64,000 nucleotides of DNA from Rotaria sordida. Lineage: Eukaryota > Rotifera > Eurotatoria > Philodinida > Philodinidae. The position numbers and the translations under genes are program-made. Each line of letters opens with the position of its first letter. Position 1 is the first letter of the stretch. Below the pieces are notes generated by a model that saw only the letters and a program-made list of their open reading frames with translations, was not told where the DNA came from and ran no database searches. The stretch is from contig CAJNOL010000213.1 in assembly GCA_905250125.1 (NCBI GenBank), positions 62,001 to 126,000 of the forward strand, given 5' to 3'. Positions 35,181 to 52,757 of the stretch are shown here, in pieces.

Positions 35181-36832
35181 GTTATGTGTCTATCACGTTT
35201 ATTCAAAACGTTCTTTATCTTTTAAATGCTGCTTTTTTTTGTATTACATCACTACCTTCGAGTTACCATCATGACGACAAGGAAAATGTGTCTCATTAGA
35301 AGAAATAAACATTAATAGTGGTTGAAGATTGATTTTTTTTCTTCGTGCATGCATCTACGTGTCTTATTCTCCTTCTTTGCTGTTAATGTTTCATGAAGCG
35401 TTACTATTCGTCCGGACGAACGTACACCTGAACATATTGATAGACAATTTTGTTTCATAACACACATTGCAGTTAGACCTTGTACGAACACAAATAGATG
35501 AAGACAAGCGAAGGATTGTCTATATATTACAAGGTTGGATAATATCATACCTGACATTATCGAATAATAATACGAACAAATATATTTTAATTTTATATCC
35601 ATTAGATCTATCTGATAAATAATATGTTGTTCACAAGGACTCATTTGTTTAATGAGATTCAACTCCTATTCTACGTACTTTTCTATACAAAAAAAGCAAG
35701 AAGCATGTCCACTTTTCTTTATAAAATATATAAAAACAGATCATACATCAATTGATACTAAATTTACTAATTATATTCTTCGTAGAATTCTTTTTTTATT
35801 AATCTGTTAAAAAGAATATATCTGATGGTATTTTTTTTGTAAAAACGTACCGTCTTAATCAATCTATACTATACGGCTTGTTCAAACGTAACGTTGTTAC
35901 GCTCTTGACATATTAACTTTTTAATTATCTCTGAAGGTTTGAGAAATAGAAAGTTTGTTCAAACGCCATTCAACGCAACATATCACACTCTATTTATACT
36001 ATAAGCATGACGTTTTTTTTTGGATGAAGTCTCGAGTTTCTAGAAAAGTTTTATCATCATGTAACGCTGTTGCATAAAAAGATCCTTTTTTTTCTCCAAA
36101 TGAAATGTTTCTAAAGCCAGTTTTATCGAGCATTGAACGGACTTTTTTTACAGTAAAAAAAACCAAATGTAACAATGTTACACCGTTATTTATCGACCAA
36201 TTTTAGGACACTTAACATGTTCAGAAATATTTGATTTTTATAAATATTGGTCTTTTCTGTATATCTAATCGTTCTACGCAAGAATCAAGTTGCTACATCA
36301 AAACAGGAACTCATCAAATGTACAGTAAGTTGGACACTGTACAAGAATAAACAACCTACACTTAGCAACGAAAGTCAAAAAATAAATAGGCCATTTTGTA
36401 GAAAATTAAATTCTGTATTGAATGGTGTGTCACTCAGCATTTTTAGAAAAATTTGTTGTTTAGAAAATTCAAAATACTATTTTTAAAATGTGGTTATCGA
36501 TGCCAAAATTGAATTTTTTTTAAAGAACAAATGTCAACTTCATAATTAGCGTGAAAAAACTACACGTAATAATGTATTCAAATCTGTCCAACTCAAAAAT
36601 AAAATTTTCAAAAACTTGACCAACGAAGCGTCGCGTCACGTGAACGAGTCATATATTTCTTTTTAGTATTGTTTTATAACACACAATAATACAGAAACAC
36701 AAGAAAAAGAAAAAAAAGAAACAGAATCACACATACATACGGCGACAACAATGCAACTTGTACATATAATCAAAAGACAAGAAAAAAAAAGAAAAGTAAC
36801 GTTCTTAATTAATTATACGTTTTTCTATTTCA
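35181..36832. other. Intergenic region without a supported gene
   Basis: This lies between the 5' end of the Pro/Met-rich gene and the 3' end of U2AF. A minus-strand open frame at 35312-35662 (116 codons) has no recognisable domain and no splice support. Short palindromic words around GTAACGTTGTTAC (35888-35900) and TGTAACAATGTTACA (36167-36181) are visible, but nothing larger. Confidence 0.5.
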
Positions 36833-40799
<3,967 letters not shown>

Positions 40800-40914
40800 T
40801 TAAAAAATTTGGAATCATTTGTGCATCATTCTGGAAGTATGTTTTACAGTAACAAATGAATATAATTCTAATATCTAAAAAATAATTCTTAAAAACTTGC
40901 TAAAATTTTTTTTA

Positions 40915-41490
40915 TCTTAGAAGGGAAGTCTCCCAACTGATAGATAAATTGCTTTTAAACCAAGACTGCATGTATTGTGTAGAGGGATTTTTTTAAATCA
41001 AAAGACATGGTTCCTCTCATGAACACTAGAATAACTAATTTTCAAATTTCGACTTGAAACTTTTCATAGAGAGAGATTTTAACGAAAATAGTTCTTTGTG
41101 AATATTTAAGATCTTTGATTTATTCCTATTCGAAGATGTAGCTGTAGTAAAAAATATGCCTTGTAGATCGCTCAACTTCATCGGCAGATTCGATGTTTCT
41201 TGTTTTAGAATAGAAGCAAATCAAAAGAGTTGAAACGTTCACAATAAACTATTTTCGTTAAGGTCTGTATCTATACAAAGTTTCAAGTCCAAATTCGAAA
41301 ATTAGTTTTTCTAGTCTTCCTGACTGGAACCATAGCATTCTGCTAAAACAAACTTTAAAAATGTAGTGTCGACGTAGTATCAAGTTAAGAACACGAACTC
41401 TTTTCAGGATATTCATAGCTCATTTAGATCTACATAATGTACGTAGTCTCGACTCAAAAGTGATTTATTAGTTGGGAGATTTCTTTTATT
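40915..41490. repeat. ~575-bp foldback element
   Basis: Left arm about 40930-41145 and right arm about 41205-41490 are reverse complements. Blocks include CTCCCAACT.ATA, ACTAATTTTC.AATTT.GACTTGAAACTTT and TTAACGAAAATAGT. The right arm carries an extra ~60 bp near 41345-41405. No coding sequence. Confidence 0.7.
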
Positions 41491-41944
41491 AAGGCCACCT
41501 CCCCCTCCCCTCGAAAAAAGTCAGTTGTCGTAAAAAAAATGAAAACTGAGATAAATGCATGGGAAGATGGTCCATCTTCTGCTCTTTCAGAGACACTATA
41601 GTTTTTTTTATCTAATGACTCGTTTTTGACCAAAACTTTCGATGATGTCTTGCATCCTCTGCATAAAAATGCGGTTTTTTCAGGAAAAAACGAGTTTTGA
41701 CATATTTTCGTAGAAACTACACATTTCAATGGAACGCATGGGCATTCTAATAACTTTCATCGTGCTATATAAAAAAATTTAAATGCGCCTAATAGTAATG
41801 AGAAATTGAAATGACTGGTCGACAACAAAAAAAAAGCTTTATTTAAAAAGTTTTTTATACAACACGATCATATGTGAACAAAACTGTTTAATAAAAACAA
41901 GGCTGAAACAACTCATAGTGGATTTTAGTATAACATTTTCAGCC

Positions 41945-42240
41945 AAACCGAATGATTATCATTTGCCCTAAATTGTGGTTCCCTAAATGAGTTCCCTATT
42001 TATGGCTGTTAAACCAATCAAAAAACTTCTGGTGACCAGCTTAATTTAGGGATTTTCTTGGTGATAATATATATAACAACACACCCTTTTTTTCACCCTC
42101 ATCTTTAGGTTGCATGAAAAAAATACTTTTCGGGTCACCAGAAATTTGTTATTTGATTGAAGAACACAAATAGGGAACTTATTTAGGAAGTAATTTAGGG
42201 AACCACAATTTATGGTAAATGATAACCTACCACCAAACCT
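41945..42240. repeat. ~295-bp foldback element
   Basis: Arms about 41950-42040 and 42130-42232 pair over AATTGTGGTTCCCTAAAT, GTTCCCTATTT and TTCTGGTGACC. The form is MITE-like. A short TA-rich stretch and a T-rich tract lie in the loop. Confidence 0.7.
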
Positions 42241-42427
42241 ACTATATTCATGTCGTGGAGAATAAGTTCGGTAAGCCTCAAAAGAAGTTTATTTATACAT
42301 ATTTAAAAGAAAACGACAATTTACGATTGTTCTCTTCAAATCTCGCAAAAAATGCGTAAAAGCGCGAAGAAAATTGTAAAAATCCACTTCGAAAAATGTT
42401 TTTCGCTTTTTCTCGATTTATGGTTTC

Positions 42428-42772
42428 ATGATTTTGTATCCAAAGGTTCTCTGTCCCGAATGTTTTGATATATTAAAATTGTTTTTTTTTGTTGGAAAGA
42501 GCGCGTCAAGATGCAGAGCATGACGTTGTCCTTTTTTTGAATTGAGTTTACTTTTCTTATAAATATAGGCGCGTATGTTTTAAAAGAAATCATTTTTAGA
42601 GAGTTTTTTAGGCCTTCAACTTGTCAATAACCTTATCCATGTAAAAATCAAGAGGTTAGTAAAAAGGGACAACGTCATGCTCTGCATCTTGACGCGTTCT
42701 TTCAAACAAAAAAAAAACAATTTTAATATATCAAAGCATTCGGGACAGAGAACTTTTTGATACAAAATCAGC
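42428..42772. repeat. ~345-bp foldback element with highly similar arms
   Basis: Arms about 42428-42535 and 42665-42772 are nearly exact reverse complements. They share TTCTCTGTCCCGAATG, TGATATATTAAAATTGTTTT and AAGATGCAGAGCATGACGTT. This high similarity suggests it is among the younger elements here. The ~130-bp centre is unlike the arms. Confidence 0.8.
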
Positions 42773-43384
42773 TATTTTTCACCCTTGTTCGGTGTATATC
42801 TTTGTCAAATAACATGACATCGGGCTGAAAATTATACGACAGCTTCTCCATCATAGACCTAACATATCCTGAAAATTGCAGCCTACTTCCCGTGTTTTAA
42901 TGCGAAAATCGATTTTTGAGAGGTGGGGAGGGTGGCCTCAAACCCAACAGTAAATTCGTGTGAAGTATTAATAGTTCTTATCAATCTAGAAAAACTATTT
43001 CATATCATATTATCATCATGTTCTTTTTACCTAGCCGCTAGATCTTTCTAACGTAGAATAATTGCCAAGACACATGCTGAGGATTAATCAAAATGTACAA
43101 TCATTTCTATGAATTCATAAGATAAATCGCCATCTGCAAATTATAATTAAGATAAATAACAGATAATTAGGTAAAAATTTCCATAAATAGAATTTGAGAC
43201 TAGATGCATTAGAAAGGATACTGCCGGATAAGTCAACAAATCTGACATCCTCCTACACAATGTTCCAATGAGTGTAAAAAAAAGGAAGTTTGCATATTTT
43301 TACATAGGTCTGTGCATTTTTCTATAAAATTTCGTAGTATAATGTTGATATTTCGGATGAGGGTGTTTTCATTTTACATGTATT

Positions 43385-44860
43385 TTCCCATCATGATACC
43401 TATATCTTATTAGTTATAAAAATTGCACATTGATTTCTTAGCTTTCATACATCAAAAGATGCAGCTAATTTTCTTTCATAAAATAGTTAGAAATGATCCA
43501 TAGATTAAAGTAGGTAGAGGATGTGTTTGATGATATGTCTAGTATATAAAATCTAGAAAAATCTATTTCTTTTAATAATCAAACATAATTAAAGGTCTAT
43601 TGATGAATCAAAACTCAACAACAGAATGTTCAAATTCTCAGAACATCAGTAGAAAGAGCACAAAGTTCTACAAAAGATAGACTATTTTCCTATTGTTGCA
43701 AGTTAATTCCGCAAAAATTTGAAAACATGGTCTCATAAAGTAGATAAACCGATGGCTCATTCTGCTGCAAAAGGGAGAACAGTTCGAGGAATCAAAAAAA
43801 GGCATGTTTTCAACCTTTTTTTGGAACTAATTTGCGACAACAAGGCAAACACCCTATCTTGTGTAGAATTTTTGCGGTCTTTCTACTGATATTCTTAGAT
43901 AAAAAATAAGAGTTTTAGAATATCATTTCATAATTACCAAGACCTTCAAAATCTTTTGTCAGAACATATGTAGTTTATGCAACTTGTGATGCTCTTTCCA
44001 GTGGTATAATTTAAATCCCATTTTGTTACATTAAAGGCGTGAAAATTCATTTTTCTTGAACTATATAATAGTAATATTGAGATTTAATTTTTCTACCATT
44101 GAATTTCTTAAACGGCAGAAAAATTAAATTAGATTTCGAAGATCTTTTTTCTCAACATGTAGCTGAGTGTCTCTTTCTTTCGAATGGATGCTAAAAAAGA
44201 ACCATTTGAGTTGACAAAACTAGTATTAATTCAATATTTTTATATTTAGGAAGAAGGCGCTATAATTATGAAACAGCTGAGATTATATCACAGACGAAAG
44301 ACTGCTACTATGTGTCCATAGACATGACATTAGATCGAGAATGAAACCTTCTTTAGTTGGAGAAAACTTTGTTGTTTGCAAAATTTGTTGGCAGATGCCA
44401 TCTTTTTGGAATCCTCTGTAGTTTCAAAATTAGTTAGTTGATTAATTACATATTTAGTGTTAATATATAATTATCAAGCAATTTTTCTAACAAAATCTTC
44501 ATAGAAACCTATGTTCAATTAACTAAAATATGCCCGACCGGTTGAGCTCCTTGGATCATTTTTATTTAAATCAAAATTAGCTCATTTTGTAGAGAATTTT
44601 CAGGAGCTATTTCCAGGAAAGTTCCAACCTTATCACTTGAATCATAAGAAAGAACAGTACATTACACTAGAACTATTTTAGCCAAAACTGTAAAAATTGA
44701 ATATCTATATTAAATTAACGTATCTGATTTTCATTCTCTATCTACTTTAACTATCGATCATTTCTAATCATTTTGTAGAGAAAAATTAGCTACATCTTTT
44801 GGTATATGAAAGGTAAGAAACCAATGTACAATTTTCCTAACTAATAAGATATATGTGCAA
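43385..44860. repeat. ~1.5-kb inverted-repeat element with a nested one inside
   Basis: Outer arms about 43390-43530 and 44735-44855 are reverse complements sharing AAAAGATG.AGCTAATTTT, TTAGAAATGATC and ATATCTTATTAGTTA. The interior shows no transposase frame and contains the separate foldback element at 43630-43915. Confidence 0.7.
43630..43915. repeat. Nested ~285-bp foldback element
   Basis: Arms about 43635-43715 and 43830-43912 pair over ATCAGTAGAAAGA, TTCTACA.AAGATAG and the TTG..GCAA.TTA.TTCC region. It lies wholly inside the 43385-44860 element, so it probably inserted later. Confidence 0.65.
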
Positions 44861-44869
44861 ATAATTTCT

Positions 44870-47800
44870 TATTGCAAAGTACGAAATACACATAGGGGGT
44901 GCCCAATCTGGTCTGATAGTTCAAATCGTTTTTTCTTTATCATACAGCTTCTATATTACATCAGAAATATATGATTTTTTTTTATTAGTTTATAGCACTG
45001 ATTATTTAGTATTGTTTCGGTTATATATCTTGTTCGAAATAAAAATAATTTATCATGATCGCTTATAATAACTTGACACTGAGGACAATCCTATTTAGTT
45101 TGTAATAAAGAGAACATTACAAAATACTTGAAAGTCAGATAACGAACGAAAGAAAATTGACAGTAGAATAAAAATGATACAATTGAAACAGGGCAATACC
45201 TTGAAATAAATCATTTGAGTAGTCTCTCTAACAGTGACTCATATATCTTAAAGATATCTATATCCTAATTATAAATATATTTGTCTTTATTTATTGTTGA
45301 CACATAAACTCTTCAAATGTATTATTAATTGCTAAATCTTTCCTCCGTACAAAAAATTCATTTAGTCGATAAACATAAAGATGTATTTTACTGAGAAATT
45401 TTATGAAAATGCTTTACTATTTTCGTTTCGAATAAGGTATATATATATAAACCTTCTCATATATTAACAGATCTTCTCATAATAGAAGACTTGAGTCTTA
45501 TAACAAAAAAAAACATCCTTCGCTTAAATCTTTTTAACCTTTTTTTTTTTTTTTTGTTGAAATATTGCTGAATCGTATTTATTGTAGAATAAAAGTTACA
45601 TATGAATAAAGTGAAAAATAGAGAACTAAAAATGATGCAAAGACAAAAACGATTAATATTAGACTTCATTTTAATAAAGAAAAAGAATATCATGAAAAAA
45701 GCTAATGGTTGAAAAAAAAATGAGAACTCACATTTGTTAAACGTCATTAATAACAACAACAAAATGAAACAGCTCAATTTAGGAAAAAAATGAAATTCAA
45801 CTATAATTATTTTTGTTTTTTTATTTGAAACATAATCATAATGAACTAAACTAAAATGTAATAAGGATATTCAATCATTTGTGGATAGGAGATTAATACT
45901 AGAAGATTCATGTAAAAAGTTTATACGCTAAAACATAATAGAAGGTGTAAGACCTTTCATTGTGTGAGGATTTAATCCAAATAACACATTATCAGTATTA
46001 AAAAAATCATATGTTTCTCATATGTAATAGAAGCTGTGCAGTTAAAAAGAAGAATTGAAGTATTAGGTCAGATTGGCCATCCCCTTTTCATCGAAAAACA
46101 TCTTATGTTCACTTTGAGTTTAATCTCTATGATATAAAGAGCTTAACCATAGGTCAAAGTGTGTACAACCAATCATCATACTGACAAAAGAAAAAGTCAA
46201 TCGTGTTTATATTTACTACAACAACAGTTACATTAGCATTGATTGCTAACAAATATTTTTTTGTTTCTTTGTTTATTAAATTTTTCATGATTAAACAAGA
46301 ATATAATAGAAAAGACATATTTACTAATCTTGTATTTACCATATAAAATTTCAAAAAAAAAAAAAAAATTTCATTCTTCAATCAAATTTCTTTCTTGTCA
46401 TGCATTCAATTTAATATGTTATTCTAAATTTTTTTTTTATCTTTAGAATACTATTATGTAGAATATTTCAAGTAATTTACATATGAAGATCATATTTAGT
46501 AAAATATTATATTTCAATAACTATTCTAATTGAACCAACTAAAAAAAAAAGAAAAGAAAAGAAAAGATAATGTAAAAATCTAAGTCGCTTACAGGACTTT
46601 TTTTTTCTAATCATATAATTGAACTTGACATAACTATAGTTAATACAACTTAATAAGCTTTTTTAACAATGATCTTATTTTAAGAATAAGAATTCCATAT
46701 TATATCCTAGATTTGAACAAAAAAGAAAGAAACTCTTATATATGAACGTCTAAAATCTCAAAGTTCAATCACGTACATCCGGACAAGTATTTCATTCTTG
46801 TATCTAAGAATAACAAAATGTTAAATATGTCAAGGTTAGAAAAAGAGGATATTATAACGAATATATTAGTTTAAAATAAAAAAAAAAAACAGAATAAAAT
46901 ATTAATATGTTGTCTATTACACGTAAAAATCATTTTGTTTTATTATTTATTCTAATTTCAATTGATTGGATTATTTATTTTGTTTTTTTTTTTTGCATAG
47001 GAAAAATCTCATAGATATGTAACAATTGTCTTGTCTCATACATCGATTTTTATAATTGTTCTTTTTAAGTATTCAAAAACTTAAACAAAATAAAACGATC
47101 GAGTATTTATTCAAATATCTCTCTTTCCGTCAATAGCAGTTGTTGAATGTAGGAATAATATATTCTTTCTTCGTCCTTACATTGTAACCTTAGTTACTCT
47201 GAGAAGAGAGGAAAAAAAAAGGTAAAGGTGAGCTCTGTTCTTTCTGCTTGTTCTCCTTCCTCGTTCATCATCAAATACAATCGTGTTGTATTGAGTGTAT
47301 AGTCAATTTAACTCAACTCTTCATGTTTTAGTACTAGAGCTTCTCGTTTTCTTTTTCTTTTTTTTCTCTTTTTATTTTGATTTTCGATAAAATGAAGATG
47401 ACACATACAAGAAGGATTATTGTTCTTTAAGTAAAAAAAGAAGAAATAGAGAGAACGTTTATCGTTACCGTAAGTTGTCTCAATTATTTCTTTTTTTTTT
47501 TTTCTTGTCTTGATCTATAATGAGTAAAGAAAAGAAGAGAAGCAAACGCCTTTTCGACACAATTAGTTTAAGGGATTCATGCTTTTGTCAAAGTTGTATA
47601 ACATCGATGTAATGTTCTTCTTCTTTTTATTTCGTCTTTTCGCTCATACTTTATGATTGTCGTTGAGTAAATGTGAAGATGAAGACAACTGTTGTTCGAT
47701 TAATATTATATATATATATATATAGACTTCAATAGACGACTAAATGTTTGACAGCATCTTATTACATATGACACCAATCATACTAGACGTCTATTATATT

Positions 47801-48736
47801 TTTGATTTTGTTTTTTTTTAGATCGATGATATCATTATCAAGTCTAACCAATGATCATGTCATATCTATGATGAGATATAATCTTTTATTGAACACGAAT
47901 AATGTCTTTATCACTTGTACGTTCTACTTATAGAAGAATGCTGAAATATTTGCTTCGGTAAGTTATTAATAAATAATGATTTCTAATAAAGAACAAATTA
48001 TGTTTGAAATTGGTTTTTTTCTTTTTGTTCGTTCAATGAAATTCTTATTGCATCATGAAGAAACGAATTTCTTATCGAGTTCATTCATATATATATGCAG
48101 TTCAAGGTTTACTTTTCTTATAAGACTATATATAAATATGTGTGTATGTCTTGCATCTCATCTCTCTCATTTACGTCTTTTTATAGTCATTGGTGTATGG
48201 AAATCAAATGTGACGGTAATAATACGACGAACCGTAATACTAAAAAAAATGGTCAAGACGGTTGCCACCAAGTATGTAGAAAGAATAACTCTCACTTTTT
48301 TCTTCTTTTTCCTTTTCCTCCTTTTTTTTTTTTTCTACTCAGCCTTTTTTTTTTCGCTTGAATAGAATTGTTTCATCAATTGTTGATGAGATACTATTCA
48401 TGTCTCGAGTGTACTCAATGGTACACCTATTATTTATTTGAATTAAGTAGTTAGATTAAAAGATAAAAAAAAAGAACTAATATTCTCATATATCTCATGA
48501 ATTTTCAAGAGTTATTTGTAAATGTTAATTTTTTCTTATGTATAGAAATCAGATGGACATGACACACATAGCAGGTAAGAAAAGAAAAACAATTTTTGTA
48601 TATATATATATGCTCATATATCTTTCAATTTTGAATCTCATTTATAATTCTTCTGATAGTAACAATGAGAACAAAATTTCTCAAGTATGTGTCAAATTCA
48701 ATAACCTCATATATATATAACAATAAATATTTTCAG
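44870..48736. other. Gene-poor intergenic region
   Basis: AT-rich throughout, with long A or T tracts. The minus-strand open frames at 45457-45777 and 46154-46381, and the plus-strand frame at 47976-48365, are low-complexity and not credible. A splice-like segment at about 48547-48573 (acceptor TATAG, donor GTAAG) could be a 5' UTR exon of the small gene that follows. Confidence 0.5.
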
Positions 48737-49234
48737 ATGACACAATCTAATCTTGATAAGCAACTTGATGATGGTATTTTATTAGATGCTCAACTTGAAT
48801 GGGAACATGAAGCAGGTAAAAGAAAAAATTTTTAAACAACAAAAAAAAAAAAAAAACAACAAAGAAAAAGTAAAAATATCATCAATAATTTTCTAGTAAA
48901 AGATTTCTAAGACGTATGTATCAATCTTGTTTTTGGTGTTTTCTTCTTTATTTGAATAAAAATAAATCTTCGATATAGAAAAAAAAGTATTCGAGTGTTA
49001 AAACTAACTTTTAATTTAATGCTTTTTCATGAGTTTATTTTAAGAGTTTCTTTTTTTTTTTCTGTGTTATATCTAGGAATTGAACATAGTCCAAGAATTT
49101 ATCGAAAATCAGAACAAGATCTATTAGATATTATTTTAACAAAATCTCCACTTTCAATATCACCGACAGCATATATTCGTACACCTTATTGTTCTGATTT
49201 TGAATGGGATAATTTATTTGACTTTGCTTTGTAG
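48737..49234 (+). CDS. Small two-exon protein of 78 residues, unrecognised
   Basis: ATG at 48737 is the first codon after an AG acceptor. Exon 1 (48737-48815) joins exon 2 (49077-49234) in phase 1, giving 78 residues and TAG at 49232-49234. The protein starts MTQSNLDKQLDDGILLDAQ. It contains RIYRKSEQDLLDI and ends SDFEWDNLFDFAL, a mix of acidic and bulky hydrophobic residues. There is no signal peptide or cysteine pattern. The end resembles short transactivation-type or adaptor-binding motifs in composition only. The Tyr..Leu-Leu segment recalls eIF4E-binding motifs, but the spacing is two residues too long. Coding status is supported by intact splice sites and a normal stop; function is unknown. 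Confidence 0.6.
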
Positions 49235-50406
49235 AAATTTAGTCTATTTCTTTTTCTCCTATGTAGATCTATGTGAACAGTTGAATGAAATAAAACAGTT
49301 CTCTTACGTTTCTTTTTGTTCTAGCTTGTGATGTTTATTTTATTTTTCTCATCTCTCTCTCTTTTTTGTTTCTTTTATTATCTATTTCAATTATATCCTC
49401 AGGGTTGTTTGTTTTTTTCACAGACAAAAAAAAAGAAAAATATAATTGTATTCATTTTCTGGTTTTCTTTTCTTTTTTTTTTTTTTTTAATATAAGAAGA
49501 AAAATTTTTTGTTTCATTGAAACGTAAAGAAAAAAAAAACGAATATGATCAATGAAAATAATAAGAAACTATTTGCTGTAATTAATATTTTCATATAACA
49601 GGTATTTATTGACGATAAATGAAAAAAAAAAAAATGTTCTAATCTATTCAACATATATATAAAATGATGAAGGTTGTTGTCTCAATGATTAGGTCATTAT
49701 TAAAATAAAATTGCTTTGGAAATCAAAGCGAATTTCTATAGGTGCTTGAAGGTTATATTTTAACCTTAAGTGAATGTATTAATTTTCCATATTAAATAAA
49801 ACTGACTATTCAATTCCTTTGATTTAATTAAATCAAACAAAAAAAAACAGTAGGTTATGTTTTTTTTTTTTTGAGGTAATTTAAGAATGTGAAGCTACTA
49901 TTAACTTTCAAGTGTTATCAATTGATATGTATGCATCGAATGTGAAAAGTTTGTTTGTTTTTTTTTTTAATAATTATAAATATGAAATTTATTACGATAG
50001 AAAATCAGGACAATTTATAGAGATCAATCATTAGGTATAGATGACAAACTAAAACAAGCAATGATCATTGTTTAATATGTTTACTAAAAGATAAGCTAAT
50101 CAGTAAATAAATGATTTGTATTCATTTATAATGCATTCATTTTTGTACAAGTCTCTAGTTTGATCTCAAATAATTCAACATAGTCTTTGTTATTCTTTAA
50201 TACAAATTATAATAAATATATTTCATATATCAAATAGTTTTTATTTTTTAATTATGAAAACAAATTTATTAAAATCAATTAGCCCAAATGAACAGTATAT
50301 ATTTAATAAGAAAAAAAAAATAAAGAATAACCGCACAGTAATAATTATATCAAAGAAAAGAAAAACCTAATAATAAAGAGATTCATAAAAGAAAACGATG
50401 AAAGTT
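49235..50406. other. Intergenic region between convergent genes
   Basis: T- and A-rich tracts lie downstream of the small gene and of GMPPA, whose 3' ends face each other. An ATTAAA/AATAAA-type signal cannot be singled out from many such words. No gene or larger repeat was seen. Confidence 0.55.
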
Positions 50407-52757
50407 TTATAAAATAATTTGATTCTTTGAACTTGATCCAATTTCTTTATGTGGTAATACAACAGCATTAAGAACAACAACTTCACCTGGAATTGATACA
50501 TTATTTCCTTAAAAAATATAAAATTTATTCAAAAAAAAAAATAAAATGTTTCTTTTTTTTTCATTTTATTACCAATAACTGTAATAGATGGATGAAGTTT
50601 TCCATCTTGAAATAATGAATCTTGTTCGATTTTTGAAAATTGTTTATTTGGATCAGGATCTAATAAAAACATTTATATTTTTGTTTTTATTCTCTAATAA
50701 ACTTCATTAACTTACCATTTGGTGTACCTTCAACTCTACTCCATGGTCCAACAGTTGAATTCCATGCAATAATTGAATAAAGAACACAACAATGATCCTA
50801 AATGAACAAATGTTTTGATTGATGAGAAATTTGAAAATAACAATAAATATTCATACTTGTAAAACACAACTGCCCAATATAATTGATTCTCTTACACGTA
50901 CACCATAACCAATTGTTACATCTTGACCAATTGATACATTTGGACCTAACTACAAAAAAAAAAAACTTTCGTAATCAAATCATTTGAATACAAGAAAAAA
51001 ACATTTTTTTTTCTTCTCACCACAGCTGATGGTGCAACACATGCTGTTGGATGAATAAATACATCACCAATCTATATTATAAAATATTTGTTTTTATTAA
51101 ATTTATTTAAAAAACAAAAAAATTTTCATACAATTGTTGGTCCTTTAGAATCGTTTTGTTTATATAAACGTTCGGGATGATACATTCGATAGAGTTCAAG
51201 ATAATGTCGATTTGCATAAATTACTGAACTACAAAAAAAAAAAAAACATCTCTTTTTTTCTTTAAGAATCAAAATAATTTACATGAATGTATTTACCTTG
51301 GATTTTTAATTGATGTCCAAAATTTATTTCCCATTGGAAATACATATAATTGACCAGTACCCTAAAGAATATTTTAAATAAAGAAAAAAGAATTGCTTCT
51401 TTTTTTAAAATCATACTCCTAATTTTGAAAGAACATCTTTTTCTAAACGAATATTTTCACGAGAAAATCCCAAATCATAATTTGTAAATGCTGATGAAGA
51501 ATCACTAAAATAAAAAAAAAATTTGTTTTTTAAAATACTCAATGCATAAATTAAAACAAGCGGTTAATCGTTTGATAGTTTTCCGTTTCTTAAGTCTGAA
51601 GAATGCTATGAGAAAGCGTCTATTTTTGCTTTTTTCATGGGACGAAAAAAAACAAAAAAAAAAAAGGGGAAATACATGCAGAAAAAAAAGGTGAATGAAA
51701 ACAACATAAATAATTTACTGAGAAATAGGTATCGATTCACTAAAAAAAATTCAATCGATATATAATTCTTTTTTTGGTAAAATTAAACTTACTTATATAA
51801 TTGTTGATTATTTCGATAAGTTTCAGATAATATTTGAAATATAAATTTAGTAAATACATAGACACCACAATTAATTGTTGTTGAAACAAATGTTGATGGT
51901 TTTTCGACATAATGTTTAACTTCATTAGTTTGTTTATCCCATGCTATACAACCATAATTTGTTGATTGTCTTTCAGTAGCCTGAAGAAAATTTTTCAGAG
52001 AATAAAAAATTTAAAAAAACTGTTGATATCTTTCGAAAAATATTTGATCAATGATCCAAATGTATACTCATTAGTTCAAAAAACAAAAAACAACAAGTTT
52101 CATATTCTCGAAAAATAAACTTTGAAAATATCATTATATGACTAACCTCGGTGCCTAAAATAGTAAAACCTTTTTCTCCAACATTCTCACGATGAAATTG
52201 AAGCATTTCGACTAATGGTAAATCTGCACAAATATCACCATTAATTACAAAAAATACATCTTTATCCGATAAATTTGATTTAATTAAATCACGAAAATGA
52301 TAAATACCACCACCTGTACCTAATGATGCATATTCTTGTAAATAACTATAAAAAAAAAATGAATTATTTATTTAAATACTATTATTAATCTTACCGAATT
52401 GATGTATTAAATGTTTGTTGTGCATTTGCTATAAAACGTGAAAGAGCTTCATTTGGTTGATAACATCCAATAAGAAGAATTTCACGTAATTCACGTAACT
52501 TTATTTATTCAAATAAAGTCTATTTGTTGTTTTTGTTTTTAAATATTAAATAAAAATAAACTTACTTGAGCACATGATTCAATTAAATGATAAAGAATTG
52601 GATGACCAGCAATAGGAAATAATGGTTTTGGAATTTCTAATGATAATGGACGAAAACGAGTACCTAAATAAATTGAAATAGACAATCAAAGAAACAAATA
52701 TAAAATTCAAATTTACCTTTTTGAGGAGAACCAATTAGAATTATTGCTTTCAACATG
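50407..52757 (-). CDS. GMPPA: GMPPA, GDP-mannose pyrophosphorylase alpha (regulatory subunit)
   Basis: About a dozen exons run from ATG 52757 to TAA 50407-50409, giving roughly 400 residues, as expected for GMPPA. The nucleotidyltransferase-type N-terminus reads [21 protein letters not shown] then [15 protein letters not shown]. Family markers follow in order: [89 protein letters not shown] and the end KNQIIL. In animals, GMPPA binds the catalytic subunit GMPPB and makes GDP-mannose synthesis sensitive to feedback. The second glycine of the usual GGPQKGTRFRP is Ser here. The left-handed beta-helix half carries hexapeptide repeats. Introns are short (about 50-150 bp) except one of about 265 bp near 51525-51790. 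The gene appears intact. Confidence 0.95.

Noticed and set aside
35312..35662. 116-codon minus-strand open frame upstream of the Pro/Met-rich gene
   Set aside because: No recognisable domain or splice context. It could be a UTR or an unknown small gene but cannot be supported.
45457..45777. 106-codon minus-strand hydrophobic open frame
   Set aside because: Composition is driven by A/T homopolymers (Phe and Lys runs); no domain, splice structure or neighbours support it.
49077..49234. Canonical eIF4E-binding motif in the 78-residue protein
   Set aside because: The Tyr to Leu-Leu spacing is two residues longer than the consensus YxxxxL-hydrophobic.
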